DNA from: Aeromicrobium sp. Leaf245
GTDB taxonomy: Bacteria; Actinomycetota; Actinomycetes; Propionibacteriales; Nocardioidaceae
NCBI RefSeq assembly: GCF_942548115.1
Contig: NZ_OW824151.1
Location: 2,480,001 to 2,544,000, forward strand
Length of the DNA: 64,000 nucleotides
Direction of reading: 5' to 3'
Shown: one piece after another, positions 8,917 through 17,411 of the stretch
Position numbering within the stretch: the stretch's first letter is position 1
Layout of the letters: every line of letters starts with the position of its first letter
Translations under genes and position numbers: made by a program
The notes under the pieces: generated by a model
The model's input: only the letters and a program-made list of their open reading frames with translations
Databases searched by the model: none
What the model was told of the DNA's origin: nothing

Positions 8917-10128
8917 CTATCGAGCGAGCACGTCGCGCAGCACCACGAGCCCGGCGTGCAGCTCCGCGAACGACGTGGTGAGGGGCGCGAGCCCGAGCCT
9001 CACCAGGTCGGGCTCGCGGAAGTCGGGCACCACGCCACGGTCCACCAGCGCTGCCGTGACGGCGCGCGCGTCGGGGACCCGCACGGTCACGTGACCACCG
9101 CGACGTGCCGCGTCACGCGGTGTGACCACCTCGACCGGACTGCCGTCGGCGGCCAGCACGTCGAGCGCGTCGATCGCGAAGGTCGTGAGCAGCACCGACT
9201 TGACCCGCACTGCGTCCACGCCCGCCTCGGCGGCCATGGCCGCACCCTCGCGCACCGCCAGCAGGCCGGCGACGTTCGGCGTCCCCGACAGCAACCGACG
9301 TGCGTCCACGGCGGGGCGGTAGTCGTCGGCCATGGCGAAGAGGTCGTCGGCGCTCCACCAGCCCGGCAGCGGCTGCTCGAGCACGGGGAGGTGGCGAGCC
9401 GCCGCGTACAGGAACGCCGGTGAGCCCGGTCCACCGTTGAGGTACTTGTAGGTGCAGCCGACCGCGAGGTCCACGCCCGCGGCGTCGAGCGCGGTGGGCA
9501 CCACCCCGACCGAGTGGCACAGGTCCCACACGACCAGGGCACCGGCCGCGTGCACCCGGTCGGTGAGCGCGGCCAGGTCCAGCAGGGCGCCGGACCGGTA
9601 GTCGACGTGGCTCAGCAGCACGACGGCAGTGCGCTCGTCGAGCACGGCGTCCAACGAGTCGGTCAGGTCGCCCTCGGCGTCACGCTCGATCGTGACCAGC
9701 TCCATGCCACGGGCTGCCGCCACGTGCGACGCCAGGTAGCGGTCGGTCGGGAAGTCGCCGGCGTCGACGACGATCCGGCTGCGTCCGGGCACGATCGACG
9801 CCGCGGCGTGCAGGGCCTTCGCGATGCAGATCGACGTCGAGTCGGCCACCACCGTCTGACCGGGTGCGGCACCGACGAGGGCGCCCACCTCGTCGCCCAC
9901 CTCGACCGGCAGCTCGGTCCAGCCCTCCGACCAGCCACGGATCAGACGGCTGCCCCACTCGTCACGCACGAACGAGGCGAGGCGCTCTCGCGTGCGCAGA
10001 GGCAGCCGACCCAACGAGTTGCCGTCGAGGTAGGCCACCATGTCGGCGTCGAGCACGAACTGCTGGCGGTACACGGCCAGCGGGTCGGCAGCATCGAGCG
10101 CGGCGGCGCGCTCACGGAAGTCGGTCAT
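8917..10128 (-). CDS. kynU: kynureninase
   Basis: A 403-residue PLP enzyme cleaving kynurenine to anthranilate and alanine in tryptophan catabolism or NAD precursor formation. It shows VAYLDGNSLGRLP at the N-terminus, the aspartate-containing VVWDLCHSVGVVPTAL, and the PLP-lysine context GCTYKYLNGGPGSPAF (Lys228), followed by GWW and a late SGTPNVAGLLAV. No tryptophan dioxygenase or kynurenine formamidase gene is visible nearby, so the rest of the pathway must lie elsewhere if it exists. The same-strand dapB follows after 9 bp, and a strong hairpin separates kynU from pnp. Confidence 0.93.
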   Translation of the reverse strand: MTDFRERAAALDAADPLAVYRQQFVLDADMVAYLDGNSLGRLPLRTRERLASFVRDEWGSRLIRGWSEGWTELPVEVGDEVGALVGAAPGQTVVADSTSICIAKALHAAASIVPGRSRIVVDAGDFPTDRYLASHVAAARGMELVTIERDAEGDLTDSLDAVLDERTAVVLLSHVDYRSGALLDLAALTDRVHAAGALVVWDLCHSVGVVPTALDAAGVDLAVGCTYKYLNGGPGSPAFLYAAARHLPVLEQPLPGWWSADDLFAMADDYRPAVDARRLLSGTPNVAGLLAVREGAAMAAEAGVDAVRVKSVLLTTFAIDALDVLAADGSPVEVVTPRDAARRGGHVTVRVPDARAVTAALVDRGVVPDFREPDLVRLGLAPLTTSFAELHAGLVVLRDVLAR

Positions 10129-10195
10129 CTCGCGGATCGTCTCACGCCGAGGGCCGTGACCCCACCTCCCGGTCGACCGCCCGGACCGAACGCGA

Positions 10196-10229
10196 CGAGG
10201 CCCCCACCCCCGAAGGGGTGAGGGCCTCG
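10196..10229 (-). terminator. hairpin downstream of pnp
   Basis: CGAGGCCCCCACCCC and GGGGTGAGGGCCTCG form a 15-bp stem with one mismatch and a 4-nt CGAA loop, 13 bp past the pnp stop. No U-tract follows on the minus strand, which is common for terminators in high-GC actinobacteria. It separates pnp from kynU. Confidence 0.7.
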
Positions 10230-10242
10230 TGACGTGGACCGA

Positions 10243-12495
10243 TCAGGCGTCCGTGGACTCCTCGGCGTCGGCCGGGGCCTCGTCGGTGGCGTCCTCGGGA
10301 GCTGCGTCCTCGGGGACGGGGATCAGCGAGATCTTGCCGCGGTCGCCGAGCTCGGCGATCTGGACCTGGATCTTCTGGCCCACCGAGACGACGTCCTCGA
10401 CGTTGTTCACGCGCTGGCCGCCGTTGAGGTCGCGCAGCTTGCTGATGTGCAGCAGCCCGTCCTTGCCCGGCGAGAGCGCGATGAACGCACCGAAGTCGAC
10501 CGTCTTGACGACGGTGCCGAGGTAGCGCTCGCCGACCTCGGGCATCGTCGGGTTGGCGATCGCGTTGATGGCGTCGCGCGCACGGTCGGCCGCACCGCCG
10601 GCCTCGCCGGCGATGTAGACGGTGCCGTCGTCCTCGATCGAGATCTTGGCGCCGGTGTCGTCCTGGATCTGGTTGATCATCTTGCCCTTCGGGCCGATGA
10701 CCTCGCCGATCTTGTCGACCGGCACCTTCACCGTGATGATCTTCGGGGCGAACTCGCTCATCTCGTCGGGCGCGTCGATGGCCTCGGACATGACGTCGAG
10801 GATCGTCAGGCGCGCACCCTTGGCCTGCGTGAGGGCACCGGCGAGCACGTCGGCGGGGATGCCGTCGAGCTTGGTGTCCAGCTGCAGGGCCGTGATGAAC
10901 TCGGGCGTGCCCGCGACCTTGAAGTCCATGTCGCCGTACGCGTCCTCGGCACCGAGGATGTCGGTGAGGGTGACGTACTCGGTGGCGCCGTCGACCTCAC
11001 CGGAGATGAGGCCCATCGCGATGCCCGCGACCGGGGCGCGCAGCGGCACACCGGCGTTGAGCAGACCGAGCGTCGAGGCGCAGACCGAGCCCATCGACGT
11101 GGAGCCGTTCGAGCTCAGCGCCTCGGAGACCTGACGGATCGCGTAGGGGAACTCCTCCTTGGTGGGCAGGACCGGCAGGAGCGCGCGGCCGGCGAGCGCA
11201 CCGTGGCCGATCTCGCGGCGCTTCGGCGAACCGACGCGGCCCGTCTCACCCGTGGAGAACGGGGGGAAGTTGTAGTTGTGCATGTACCGACGCGTGCTCT
11301 CGGGGCTCAGCGTGTCGAGCTTCTGCACCAGGTCGAGCATGTTCAGCGTGGTCACGCCCAGGATCTGGGTCTCGCCACGCTGGAACAGGGCCGAGCCGTG
11401 CACGCGCGGGATGACGCCGACCTCGGCCGACAGCTCACGGATGTCGGCGAGTCCACGACCGTCGATGCGCACCTTGTCGCGGAGCACACGCTGGCGGACG
11501 AGGCTCTTGGTGACGGCACGCAGCGCGGCACCGACCTCCTTCTCGCGACCCTCGAACTGCTCGCCGAGCTGGTCGAGCACGTCGGCCTTGATCTGGCTCT
11601 CGCGGTCCTCGCGATCGGCCTTGGAGGAGATCGTGAGGGCCTCGGCCAGCGGGCCGGAGGCGGCTGCGGCGACGGCGTCGTAGACGTCGTCCTGGAAGTC
11701 GAGGAAGACCGGGAAGTCCTGGACGGGCTTGGCCGCGGCCTCGGCGAGCTGCTGCTGCGCCTCGCACAGCTGGCGGATGAAGCCCTTGGCGGCGTCGAGG
11801 CCACCGGCCACGACCTCCTCGGTGGGCGCCTGGACACCGGACTGCACGAGGTCCCAGGTGTTCTCGGTGGACTCGGCCTCGACCATCATGATCGCGACGT
11901 CGCTGGAGCCGTCGGCCTGCGTGGCGATGCGGCCCGCGACGACCATGTCGAACACGGCGTCCTCGAGCTGGCTGTGCGTCGGGAAGGCGACCCACTGGCC
12001 GTCGATCAGGGCGACGCGGGTGGCGCCGATCGGACCGGAGAACGGCAGGCCCGAGATCTGCGTGGACGCGGAGGCGGCGTTGATGGCCAGCACGTCGTAC
12101 GGGGTGTCGGGGTTCAGGGCCAGGACCGTGATGACGACCTGGACCTCGTTGCGCAGACCCTTCTTGAAGGTCGGCCGCAGCGGGCGGTCGATCAGGCGGC
12201 AGGTGAGGATCGCGTCCTCGCCCGGGCGGCCCTCACGACGGAAGAACGAGCCGGGAATGCGTCCCGCGGCGTACATGCGCTCCTCGACGTCGACCGTGAG
12301 GGGGAAGAAGTCGAAGTGGTCCTTGGGGTGCTTGCCGGCCGTGGTGGCCGAGAGCAGCATCGTGTCGTCGTCCAGGAACGCGGACACGGAGCCGGCGGCC
12401 TGGCGAGCGAGCTGACCCGTCTCGAAACGGATCGTGCGGGTACCGAAACGACCATTGTCGATGACGGTCTCGGTGGTGTGGATGGAGTCGGACAT
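10243..12495 (-). CDS. pnp: polyribonucleotide nucleotidyltransferase (PNPase)
   Basis: A 750-residue 3'-5' phosphorolytic exoribonuclease. Two RNase PH-like domains occupy about residues 10-230 and 325-560, joined by the all-helical PNPase domain; a KH domain ([21 protein letters not shown], about 600-660) and an S1 domain (about 675-735) follow, then an acidic Ala/Glu-rich tail. Characteristic segments include [25 protein letters not shown] and [19 protein letters not shown]. The ribosome-binding site AGAAGGGA precedes the ATG. It lies downstream of rpsO on the same strand, the classic rpsO-pnp arrangement, with a leader that contains hairpins. Confidence 0.98.
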   Translation of the reverse strand: MSDSIHTTETVIDNGRFGTRTIRFETGQLARQAAGSVSAFLDDDTMLLSATTAGKHPKDHFDFFPLTVDVEERMYAAGRIPGSFFRREGRPGEDAILTCRLIDRPLRPTFKKGLRNEVQVVITVLALNPDTPYDVLAINAASASTQISGLPFSGPIGATRVALIDGQWVAFPTHSQLEDAVFDMVVAGRIATQADGSSDVAIMMVEAESTENTWDLVQSGVQAPTEEVVAGGLDAAKGFIRQLCEAQQQLAEAAAKPVQDFPVFLDFQDDVYDAVAAAASGPLAEALTISSKADREDRESQIKADVLDQLGEQFEGREKEVGAALRAVTKSLVRQRVLRDKVRIDGRGLADIRELSAEVGVIPRVHGSALFQRGETQILGVTTLNMLDLVQKLDTLSPESTRRYMHNYNFPPFSTGETGRVGSPKRREIGHGALAGRALLPVLPTKEEFPYAIRQVSEALSSNGSTSMGSVCASTLGLLNAGVPLRAPVAGIAMGLISGEVDGATEYVTLTDILGAEDAYGDMDFKVAGTPEFITALQLDTKLDGIPADVLAGALTQAKGARLTILDVMSEAIDAPDEMSEFAPKIITVKVPVDKIGEVIGPKGKMINQIQDDTGAKISIEDDGTVYIAGEAGGAADRARDAINAIANPTMPEVGERYLGTVVKTVDFGAFIALSPGKDGLLHISKLRDLNGGQRVNNVEDVVSVGQKIQVQIAELGDRGKISLIPVPEDAAPEDATDEAPADAEESTDA

Positions 12496-12577
12496 AGAAG
12501 TCCCTTCTCGCGACGGTCGTCGCGCGGTGGGACGAGCTCCGGACCTGCCGTGATGATGGCCTTCGGTCTTCGATCGA

Positions 12578-12611
12578 GGCCCGCGGCGCGGCGATCGCCG
12601 TCCCGAGGGCC
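12578..12611 (-). promoter_or_regulatory. structured leader hairpin upstream of pnp
   Basis: Within the 266-bp rpsO-pnp spacer, GGCCC/GGGCC arms enclose the perfect palindrome GGCGATCGCC. PNPase mRNAs are often cut in such a leader stem by RNase III and then autoregulated by PNPase; whether this hairpin plays that role here is inference from position only. Confidence 0.35.
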
Positions 12612-12719
12612 ACTACCGAGGACCGGACCCGACGTGGCGGCTCTCGTCCGTGGATGTGTCGATGTTCAGTTGTGGTGGGCGGTCGTCCAGGTCCTACGAC
12701 CTGGGCGGGCCCGGATGCG

Positions 12720-12757
12720 GATCAGGCGGCCACCCCGACTGGGGAGACCGCCTGATC
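12720..12757 (-). terminator. hairpin between rpsO and pnp
   Basis: A perfect 10-bp stem GATCAGGCGG / CCGCCTGATC encloses a second short CCCC/GGGG stem, 5 bp after the rpsO stop. It is placed to attenuate or terminate rpsO transcription, or to give a stable 3' end after processing, while some transcription continues into pnp. Confidence 0.7.
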
Positions 12758-12761
12758 GAAG

Positions 12762-13052
12762 TCAGCGACGCAGACCGAGGCGCTCGATGAGCGAGCGGTA
12801 GCGCTCGATGTCCTTGGCCTGGAGGTAGTTGAGCAGCCGACGGCGCTGGCCGACGAGCAGCAGCAGGCCACGACGGCTGTGGTGGTCGTGCTTGTGCTCC
12901 TTCAGGTGCTCCGTCAGGTGCGAGATGCGCTCGGTGAGCAGCGCGACCTGGACCTCCGGGGAGCCGGTGTCGCCCTCGCTGCGGGCGTACTGCTTGATGA
13001 TCTCGTCACGCGGCGTGCCGGCGACGGTGGGGGCAGCGGTCTTCTTCGACAT
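12762..13052 (-). CDS. rpsO: 30S ribosomal protein S15
   Basis: A 96-residue S15, slightly longer than the 89-residue E. coli protein because of an N-terminal extension. It binds the central domain of 16S rRNA. The core [27 protein letters not shown], the [29 protein letters not shown] segment and the [13 protein letters not shown] end are all diagnostic. The ATG at 13052 has a good ribosome-binding site (AGGAG, 6-7 bp upstream) and is preferred over earlier in-frame codons. It is followed by pnp after a structured spacer and preceded by ribF on the same strand. Confidence 0.97.
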   Translation of the reverse strand: MSKKTAAPTVAGTPRDEIIKQYARSEGDTGSPEVQVALLTERISHLTEHLKEHKHDHHSRRGLLLLVGQRRRLLNYLQAKDIERYRSLIERLGLRR

Positions 13053-13178
13053 TCTTCTCCTGGGAGGTCGTTGCACGGCGCTCCCGGGCATGTCCACCGG
13101 GGCTCTGATGATCCGTGGGCGTTGGTACGCCGCCTGCCAGGCTATCAGCGGGCGGCACCTCCAGGCGAATCGCCCGGG

Positions 13179-14153
13179 TCAGGACGGTCGAGCGAGCACG
13201 GCGCGGGCGGCGGCGACGTCGGCGTGCATCTGCTCGACGAGGGCCTCGACACCCTCGTAGGCCACCATCGAGCGCAGCCGCTCGACCAGCTCCACCCGGA
13301 CGGTGCGTCCGTAGAGGTCGAGGTCGTGCCCGTGGTCCATCACGTAGGACTCGACCCGCCGCTCGGTGCCGGCGAAGGTCGGGTTGGTGCCGATGGACAC
13401 GGCCGCCGGGTAGGCGGCGTCCCCGGTGACGAGGCGACCGGCGTAGACCCCGTCGGGCGGGACGCAGTACCCGGCGTCGACCGGGACGTTGGCGGTAGGG
13501 AAGCCGAGGTCACGGCCACGGCGGTCACCGGGAGTGACCACACCGTCCACCTCGTACGGACGGCCGAGCACCGCTGCGGCCTCGGCGAGACGGGCCTCGG
13601 CGACGAGACCCCGCACCCGCGTGGACGACCAGGTGCCGGACCCGTCGTCCCCCCGGGCCCCGGCGTCCCCCACGAGCGTGAGCGCGTCGGCCGAGCAGCC
13701 GTGCTCGGCGCACAGCTCGCGCAGCACCTCCGTGGTGCCGGCGGCCTTGGCGCCGAACGTGAAGTTCTCCCCGACCACCACGTGACGGGCCCGCAGCTGC
13801 TCGACCACCACGCGCTCGACGAACTCGCGAGGTGACCAGGAGGCCATCTCGCGGTCGAAGTCGAGGACGCGGACGTGGTCGGCCCCGCGCACGCCGGGCG
13901 CCGGCTCGAGCAGCAGCTGCACGCGGCGCTCGAGCGACGTGAGACGGGCGGGGACCCGCTCGGGGGCGAAGACCGCGACCGGGTGCGGCTCGAAGGTCAC
14001 GGCCACGACCGGCAGACCGTCGGCGACCTCGCGCGTCCGCTGCAGCAGTGCCTGGTGCCCTCGGTGGACGCCGTCGAACGTCCCGATGGTGACGGCGGAG
14101 TCCTCGGCGATCGGCGCGGTCGACGCCCCGCCCAGCTCTGTCCACGTGGCCAC
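13179..14153 (-). CDS. ribF: bifunctional riboflavin kinase / FAD synthetase
   Basis: A 324-residue enzyme making FMN from riboflavin and then FAD. The N-terminal nucleotidyltransferase domain contains GTFDGVHRGHQALL (HxGH motif, about residues 24-37) and the C-terminal flavokinase contains GRDLGFPTANVPVD with the PTAN ATP-binding motif, then DGVYAGRL. The GTG at 14153 was preferred to the GTG 33 bp upstream because the conserved domain begins about 20 residues later; neither has a strong ribosome-binding site. In actinobacteria ribF normally follows truB directly; here about 6 kb of unrelated genes lie between them. Confidence 0.95.
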   Translation of the reverse strand: MATWTELGGASTAPIAEDSAVTIGTFDGVHRGHQALLQRTREVADGLPVVAVTFEPHPVAVFAPERVPARLTSLERRVQLLLEPAPGVRGADHVRVLDFDREMASWSPREFVERVVVEQLRARHVVVGENFTFGAKAAGTTEVLRELCAEHGCSADALTLVGDAGARGDDGSGTWSSTRVRGLVAEARLAEAAAVLGRPYEVDGVVTPGDRRGRDLGFPTANVPVDAGYCVPPDGVYAGRLVTGDAAYPAAVSIGTNPTFAGTERRVESYVMDHGHDLDLYGRTVRVELVERLRSMVAYEGVEALVEQMHADVAAARAVLARPS

Positions 14154-14203
14154 GCCAGAACTGTGCCACAGCGGCGCTCGCGGCACGCGTGCGCGGTGAC
14201 GTT

Positions 14204-14234
14204 CGATGAGAGTTCTCTCATCGCCACCTCATCG
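14204..14234 (+). promoter_or_regulatory. candidate response-regulator operator upstream of Asp-rich protein A
   Basis: A perfect 9-bp inverted repeat CGATGAGAG-TT-CTCTCATCG (14204-14223) runs into a direct repeat, CTCATCG-CCAC-CTCATCG, with 11-bp centre spacing (14217-14223 and 14228-14234). That spacing is typical of OmpR/PhoB-type binding boxes. A nearly identical block stands before Asp-rich protein B. A weak -10 like CACAGT at 14255-14260 would start transcription at about the ATG, making the mRNA leaderless; this part is speculative. Confidence 0.7.
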
Positions 14235-14266
14235 TGGCGAGGTGCTCCGTGCGGCACAGTGTGCGC

Positions 14267-14566
14267 ATGACGCGTTCCCGCCTCCTCGTCCCCCTCGTCG
14301 TGGGGGTCGCCGTCGTGCTGCTCGGCATCGTGGCGGCGCGCGTCGTGGCGCAGGACGACGCACCGGCCGGCGACTTCGCCCCCGTGACGGTGCCGACGAC
14401 GACGAGCTCCACCCCGAGCCCCACCCCCACCCCGTCGCCGACCCCGTCGGCGGACGACGACGATGACGACGACGACTACGAGCGCGTCCCCCAGACACCG
14501 CGCCCCATCGACGATGATGACGACGACGATGACGACAGGGACGACCGGGACGACGATGACGACTGA
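14267..14566 (+). CDS. small membrane-anchored or secreted Asp-rich protein A
   Basis: A 99-residue protein with an N-terminal hydrophobic signal/anchor (about residues 5-23), a Thr/Pro/Ser linker (TTTSSTPSPTPTPSPTP), and a tail dominated by aspartate runs (eight and nine in a row, then DRDDRDDDDD). No named domain was recognised. The extreme acidity suggests binding of divalent cations or cationic peptides outside the cell, which is inference. The ATG at 14267 was chosen because the operator repeats lie just upstream; there is no ribosome-binding site, so the mRNA may be leaderless. The kinase-regulator pair follows 39 bp downstream on the same strand. Confidence 0.75.
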   Translation: MTRSRLLVPLVVGVAVVLLGIVAARVVAQDDAPAGDFAPVTVPTTTSSTPSPTPTPSPTPSADDDDDDDDYERVPQTPRPIDDDDDDDDDRDDRDDDDD

Positions 14567-14605
14567 CCTCCCTCCCCGGCTCCGCCGTGGACGCAGGAGC
14601 GACCC

Positions 14606-16048
14606 GTGGACGTGAGCCGCAGCCCCCGCTACTCCGTCCGCCAACGTCTCACCGCCGCCGTCGCGCTCCTGACGGCGGCGGCCCTCGTCGCCGTCGGTGC
14701 CACGCTCTTCGTGCTCGAGTCGCGCCGCATCGACCGCGTGATCGACACCAGCCTGGCCCAGGAGGTCGGCGAGCTGCGTCGGCTCCAGGCCGAGGGAGTC
14801 GACCCGGAGACGGGCGAACGGTTCGCCGACCCCGACCGCCTGATCGCGTTCTTCCTGTCCCGCAACGTGCCCGACGCCGAGGAGAACCTCTGGCAGTTCC
14901 CCGTCACGGGCAAGCCCACGTTCGTCGGCGAGGGCCAACGGGCGCTGCGCACCTCGCCGCGCTTCCCGGCCCTGGTCGAGCGGCTCCAGACCGCAGGCGG
15001 CGTGGCCGACCTGACCGTCGCCGACCGCGACTACCGCGTGGCGGTCCAGCCGGTGGAGCAGGGATCCGCGCGCGCCTCCTTCGTCGTCTCGCACGACGTG
15101 AGCGAGTCGCGCAACCAGCTGGACGAGCTGATGGTCACCTACGCCCTGCTCAGTGCGCTGTCGGTGGTGCTGATCTCCGCGATCGCGTCGTGGCTCGCCG
15201 GCCGACTCCTCTCCCCCGTGCGCCGCCTCCGTGAGACCGCGCAGGGGATCACCGAGGGTGACCTGAGCGGACGGCTCGAGGTGAGCGGCAACGACGACCT
15301 GAGCGAGCTGCAGCGCACGTTCAACGACATGCTCGACCGCCTGGAGGAGGCCTTCGCCAGCCAGCGTCGACTCCTCGACGACGCCGCGCACGAGCTGCGC
15401 ACCCCTCTCACCGTCCTGCAGGGGCACCTGGAGGTCCTCGACCTCACCGACCCCGACGACGTGCGCACGACCCGCGTGCTGCTGCTCGACGAGATCGACC
15501 GGATGACCCGGCTCGTGAACGACCTCCTGCTGCTCGCCAAGGCCGAGCGTCCCGACTTCGTGCGGCTCGAGCGCACCGACGTCGAGGCCCTGACGGTCGG
15601 TGTGCTGGAGCGAGCCCGCGGGCTCGCGGAGCGTTCCTGGGTGCTCGACGGCGTCGCGCGCACGACGGTGGAGGTCGATCCACAACGCATCACCCAGGCG
15701 CTGCTCCAGCTGGCGGACAACGCCGTCCGCCACACGGCCGCCGGTGACGAGATCGGCATCGGATCGCGCCTGCACGAGGGGAACGTCGAGCTGTGGGTCC
15801 GCGACACGGGCTCCGGCGTCTCGCCCGCGCTGCGTGAGACGATCTTCGAGCGCTTCTCGCAGGGCGAGGACGAGCACGCCGGCTTCGGCCTCGGGCTCTC
15901 CATCGTCGCGGTGATCGCCCGGGCCCACGAGGGCCAGGTGGTGCTCGACGAACCCAGCACAGATGAGCCCAGCACGAGCGACCATGGACCGACCAGTGGC
16001 ACCGGCGCGACGTTCCGGCTGGTCGTCCCGGCAGGAGGACAGTGGTGA
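14606..16048 (+). CDS. two-component sensor histidine kinase
   Basis: A 480-residue kinase. Membrane helices at about residues 15-37 and 178-198 enclose an extracytoplasmic sensor of about 140 residues with no recognised fold. HAMP (about 199-250) and HisKA follow, with phospho-acceptor H262 in DDAAHELRTPLT, then the N box (LADNAVRHT), G1 (DTGSG), F box (FERF) and G2 (GFGLGLSIV). It should phosphorylate the regulator encoded next, whose start overlaps its stop. A GTG start with AGGAG six bases upstream supports 14606. It follows Asp-rich protein A after 39 bp, suggesting one operon controlled by the palindrome upstream. Confidence 0.93.
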   Translation: MDVSRSPRYSVRQRLTAAVALLTAAALVAVGATLFVLESRRIDRVIDTSLAQEVGELRRLQAEGVDPETGERFADPDRLIAFFLSRNVPDAEENLWQFPVTGKPTFVGEGQRALRTSPRFPALVERLQTAGGVADLTVADRDYRVAVQPVEQGSARASFVVSHDVSESRNQLDELMVTYALLSALSVVLISAIASWLAGRLLSPVRRLRETAQGITEGDLSGRLEVSGNDDLSELQRTFNDMLDRLEEAFASQRRLLDDAAHELRTPLTVLQGHLEVLDLTDPDDVRTTRVLLLDEIDRMTRLVNDLLLLAKAERPDFVRLERTDVEALTVGVLERARGLAERSWVLDGVARTTVEVDPQRITQALLQLADNAVRHTAAGDEIGIGSRLHEGNVELWVRDTGSGVSPALRETIFERFSQGEDEHAGFGLGLSIVAVIARAHEGQVVLDEPSTDEPSTSDHGPTSGTGATFRLVVPAGGQW

Positions 16049-16704
16049 ACCGGATCCTGGTGGTCGAGGACGAGGACCGCATCGCCTCGTTCGTCTCCAA
16101 GGGCCTCAAGGCCGAGGGGTTCACCCCCACGGTGGTCGCGGACGGCGTGAGCGGGCTCGACTACGCCCTCACCGGCCCGTTCGACCTGATGATCCTCGAC
16201 ATCGGCCTGCCCGGCCTGGACGGGTTCACCATCCTCGAGCGTGTGCAGGCCGAGCGCCCCGAGCTGCCGGTCATCGTGCTGACCGCTCGCGACTCGGTGA
16301 CCGACACGGTCCAGGCGCTGGAGGGCGGCGCCGCCGACTACATGAGCAAGCCGTTCCGCTTCGCCGAGCTGCTGGCCCGTGTGCGGCTGAGGCTCCGCTC
16401 CCCCGCCCAGGCCGCCCCGGACGACGAGCTCGTGGCCGGCGACGTCCGGCTGGACCTGCGTCGGCGGCGGGCCTACGTCGGCGAGCGCGAGGTGGAGCTC
16501 TCGGCCCGCGAGCTCTCGCTGGCCGAGGTCCTCATGAGCCACCGTGGTCAGGTCCTGTCGCGTGAGCAGCTGCTCTCGCACGTGTGGGGCTACGACTTCG
16601 ACCCCGGCTCCAACGTCGTGGACGTCTACGTCGGGTACCTGCGACGGAAGCTGGGTGCCGAGCTCGTCACCACCGTGCGGGGGCTGGGGTACCGAGTGGA
16701 CTGA
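16042..16704 (+). CDS. OmpR/PhoB-family response regulator
   Basis: A 220-residue regulator: receiver domain (residues 4-115) with the acidic pocket VVEDED, phospho-acceptor D53 in ILDIGLPG and K103 in MSKPFR, and a C-terminal winged helix (about 130-220) ending RKLGAELVTTVRGLGYRVD. Such regulators bind tandem 7-mers at 11-bp spacing, and two such sites are present nearby. Two GTG codons are possible; the second, at 16045, makes a GTGA overlap with the kinase stop and has better spacing from GGAGG. It is the last gene of the run and ends against repeat element A. Confidence 0.94.
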   Translation: MVNRILVVEDEDRIASFVSKGLKAEGFTPTVVADGVSGLDYALTGPFDLMILDIGLPGLDGFTILERVQAERPELPVIVLTARDSVTDTVQALEGGAADYMSKPFRFAELLARVRLRLRSPAQAAPDDELVAGDVRLDLRRRRAYVGEREVELSARELSLAEVLMSHRGQVLSREQLLSHVWGYDFDPGSNVVDVYVGYLRRKLGAELVTTVRGLGYRVD

Positions 16705-16717
16705 GGTCCGCCCGGCA

Positions 16718-16877
16718 TGCTGCGTCGCCGTGGCTGGGTCTTTCCGTGCTGCTGCGTCGCTGCCGCAGGGGCTTCGCTTGCTGCTGCGTCGCTGCCGTAG
16801 GGGCTTCGCTTGCTGCTGCGTCGCTGCCGTGGGGCCTTCACGTGCTGCTGCGTCGCTGTGGCTACGAGTGGGCGCGG
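16718..16877 (+). repeat. 32-bp tandem repeats, left arm of element A
   Basis: Five units, each carrying TGCTGCGTCGC, begin at 16718, 16750, 16782, 16814 and 16846, an exact 32-bp period. The rest of each unit varies (CTGCCGYAGGGGCTTCGC and relatives). The units point inwards towards the core. Confidence 0.85.
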
Positions 16878-17324
16878 TCTCCGAAAGGGCCTCGACCGGA
16901 CCGGGGGGTCTGGGCTCGGCTGGGTCTGCGGGGCGCGGCCACGATTCTTCTTCTGTGCGGGATACGCGCACGATTCTTCCTTCGCGTGGACCGTGCCTCG
17001 TCAAGGAAGAATCACGGCGACGACATGACGTCCTCGAGGGCAGGAATTCTCCATCTGCGTGGAACGGTCCACGAGAAGGGAGAATCCTTGCCCACCCACC
17101 GTGCACCGAAGCCCCGCGGACGCAGGATTCTGCCTTCGCGTGCAGGACCCCGAACGATGCTGCGTTCACGACAGGATCCGGACCGGAACGCAGCATCCTT
17201 CAAGCTCTCACGCTCCAACGCAGAATCTTGCGTCCCCCCCGAGCCACGCTCCGAGAGCCCGGCCGACCCCGCACCCGACCGCCGGTCCAGGCCCTTTCGG
17301 AGCGCAGGTCGACTCGCAGCAACA

Positions 17325-17401
17325 GCAACGCAGCAGCAAGGAACGCCCCAGCCACAGCGACGCAACCGCAGGTCGAGACCCGGACGGACGGCTACGCAAC
17401 G
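17325..17401 (-). repeat. 32-bp tandem repeats, right arm of element A
   Basis: The inverse of the arm motif occurs at 17325 (GCAACGCAGCA) and 17357 (GCGACGCAACC), 32 bp apart, with a degenerate third at about 17391. These units face those of the left arm. Confidence 0.7.
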
Positions 17402-17411
17402 ACGAAGAGGC

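Larger units (their letters stand above)
16705..17411. repeat. composite repeat element A (32-bp arms plus hairpin core), copy 1
   Basis: The whole 707-bp gap between the convergent response regulator and Ser/Thr kinase genes is filled by this element. The core runs between CCGAAAGGGCCTCGACCGG (ending 16899) and its near-perfect inverse (17282-17302), 424 bp from outer edge to outer edge. Inside are hairpins, including GATTCTTCCTT/AAGGAAGAATC (16972-16982 with 17003-17013) and GATGCTGCGTTC/GAACGCAGCATC (17156-17167 with 17186-17197), the latter nested within GATTCTGC/GCAGAATC. Copies 2 and 3 are at 40046-40746 and 58196-58961; this copy is inverted relative to them. Open frames cross it in several phases but are not conserved. 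Confidence 0.85.

Noticed and set aside
10234-12801. 855-codon open frame antisense to pnp
   Set aside because: A GC-rich shadow of pnp, with repetitive Asp/Val/Gly composition and no recognisable domain.
14440-14566. Poly-Asp tracts as a sequencing or assembly artefact
   Set aside because: The GAC/GAT codons are mixed rather than a pure repeat, and the second protein shows the same design independently.
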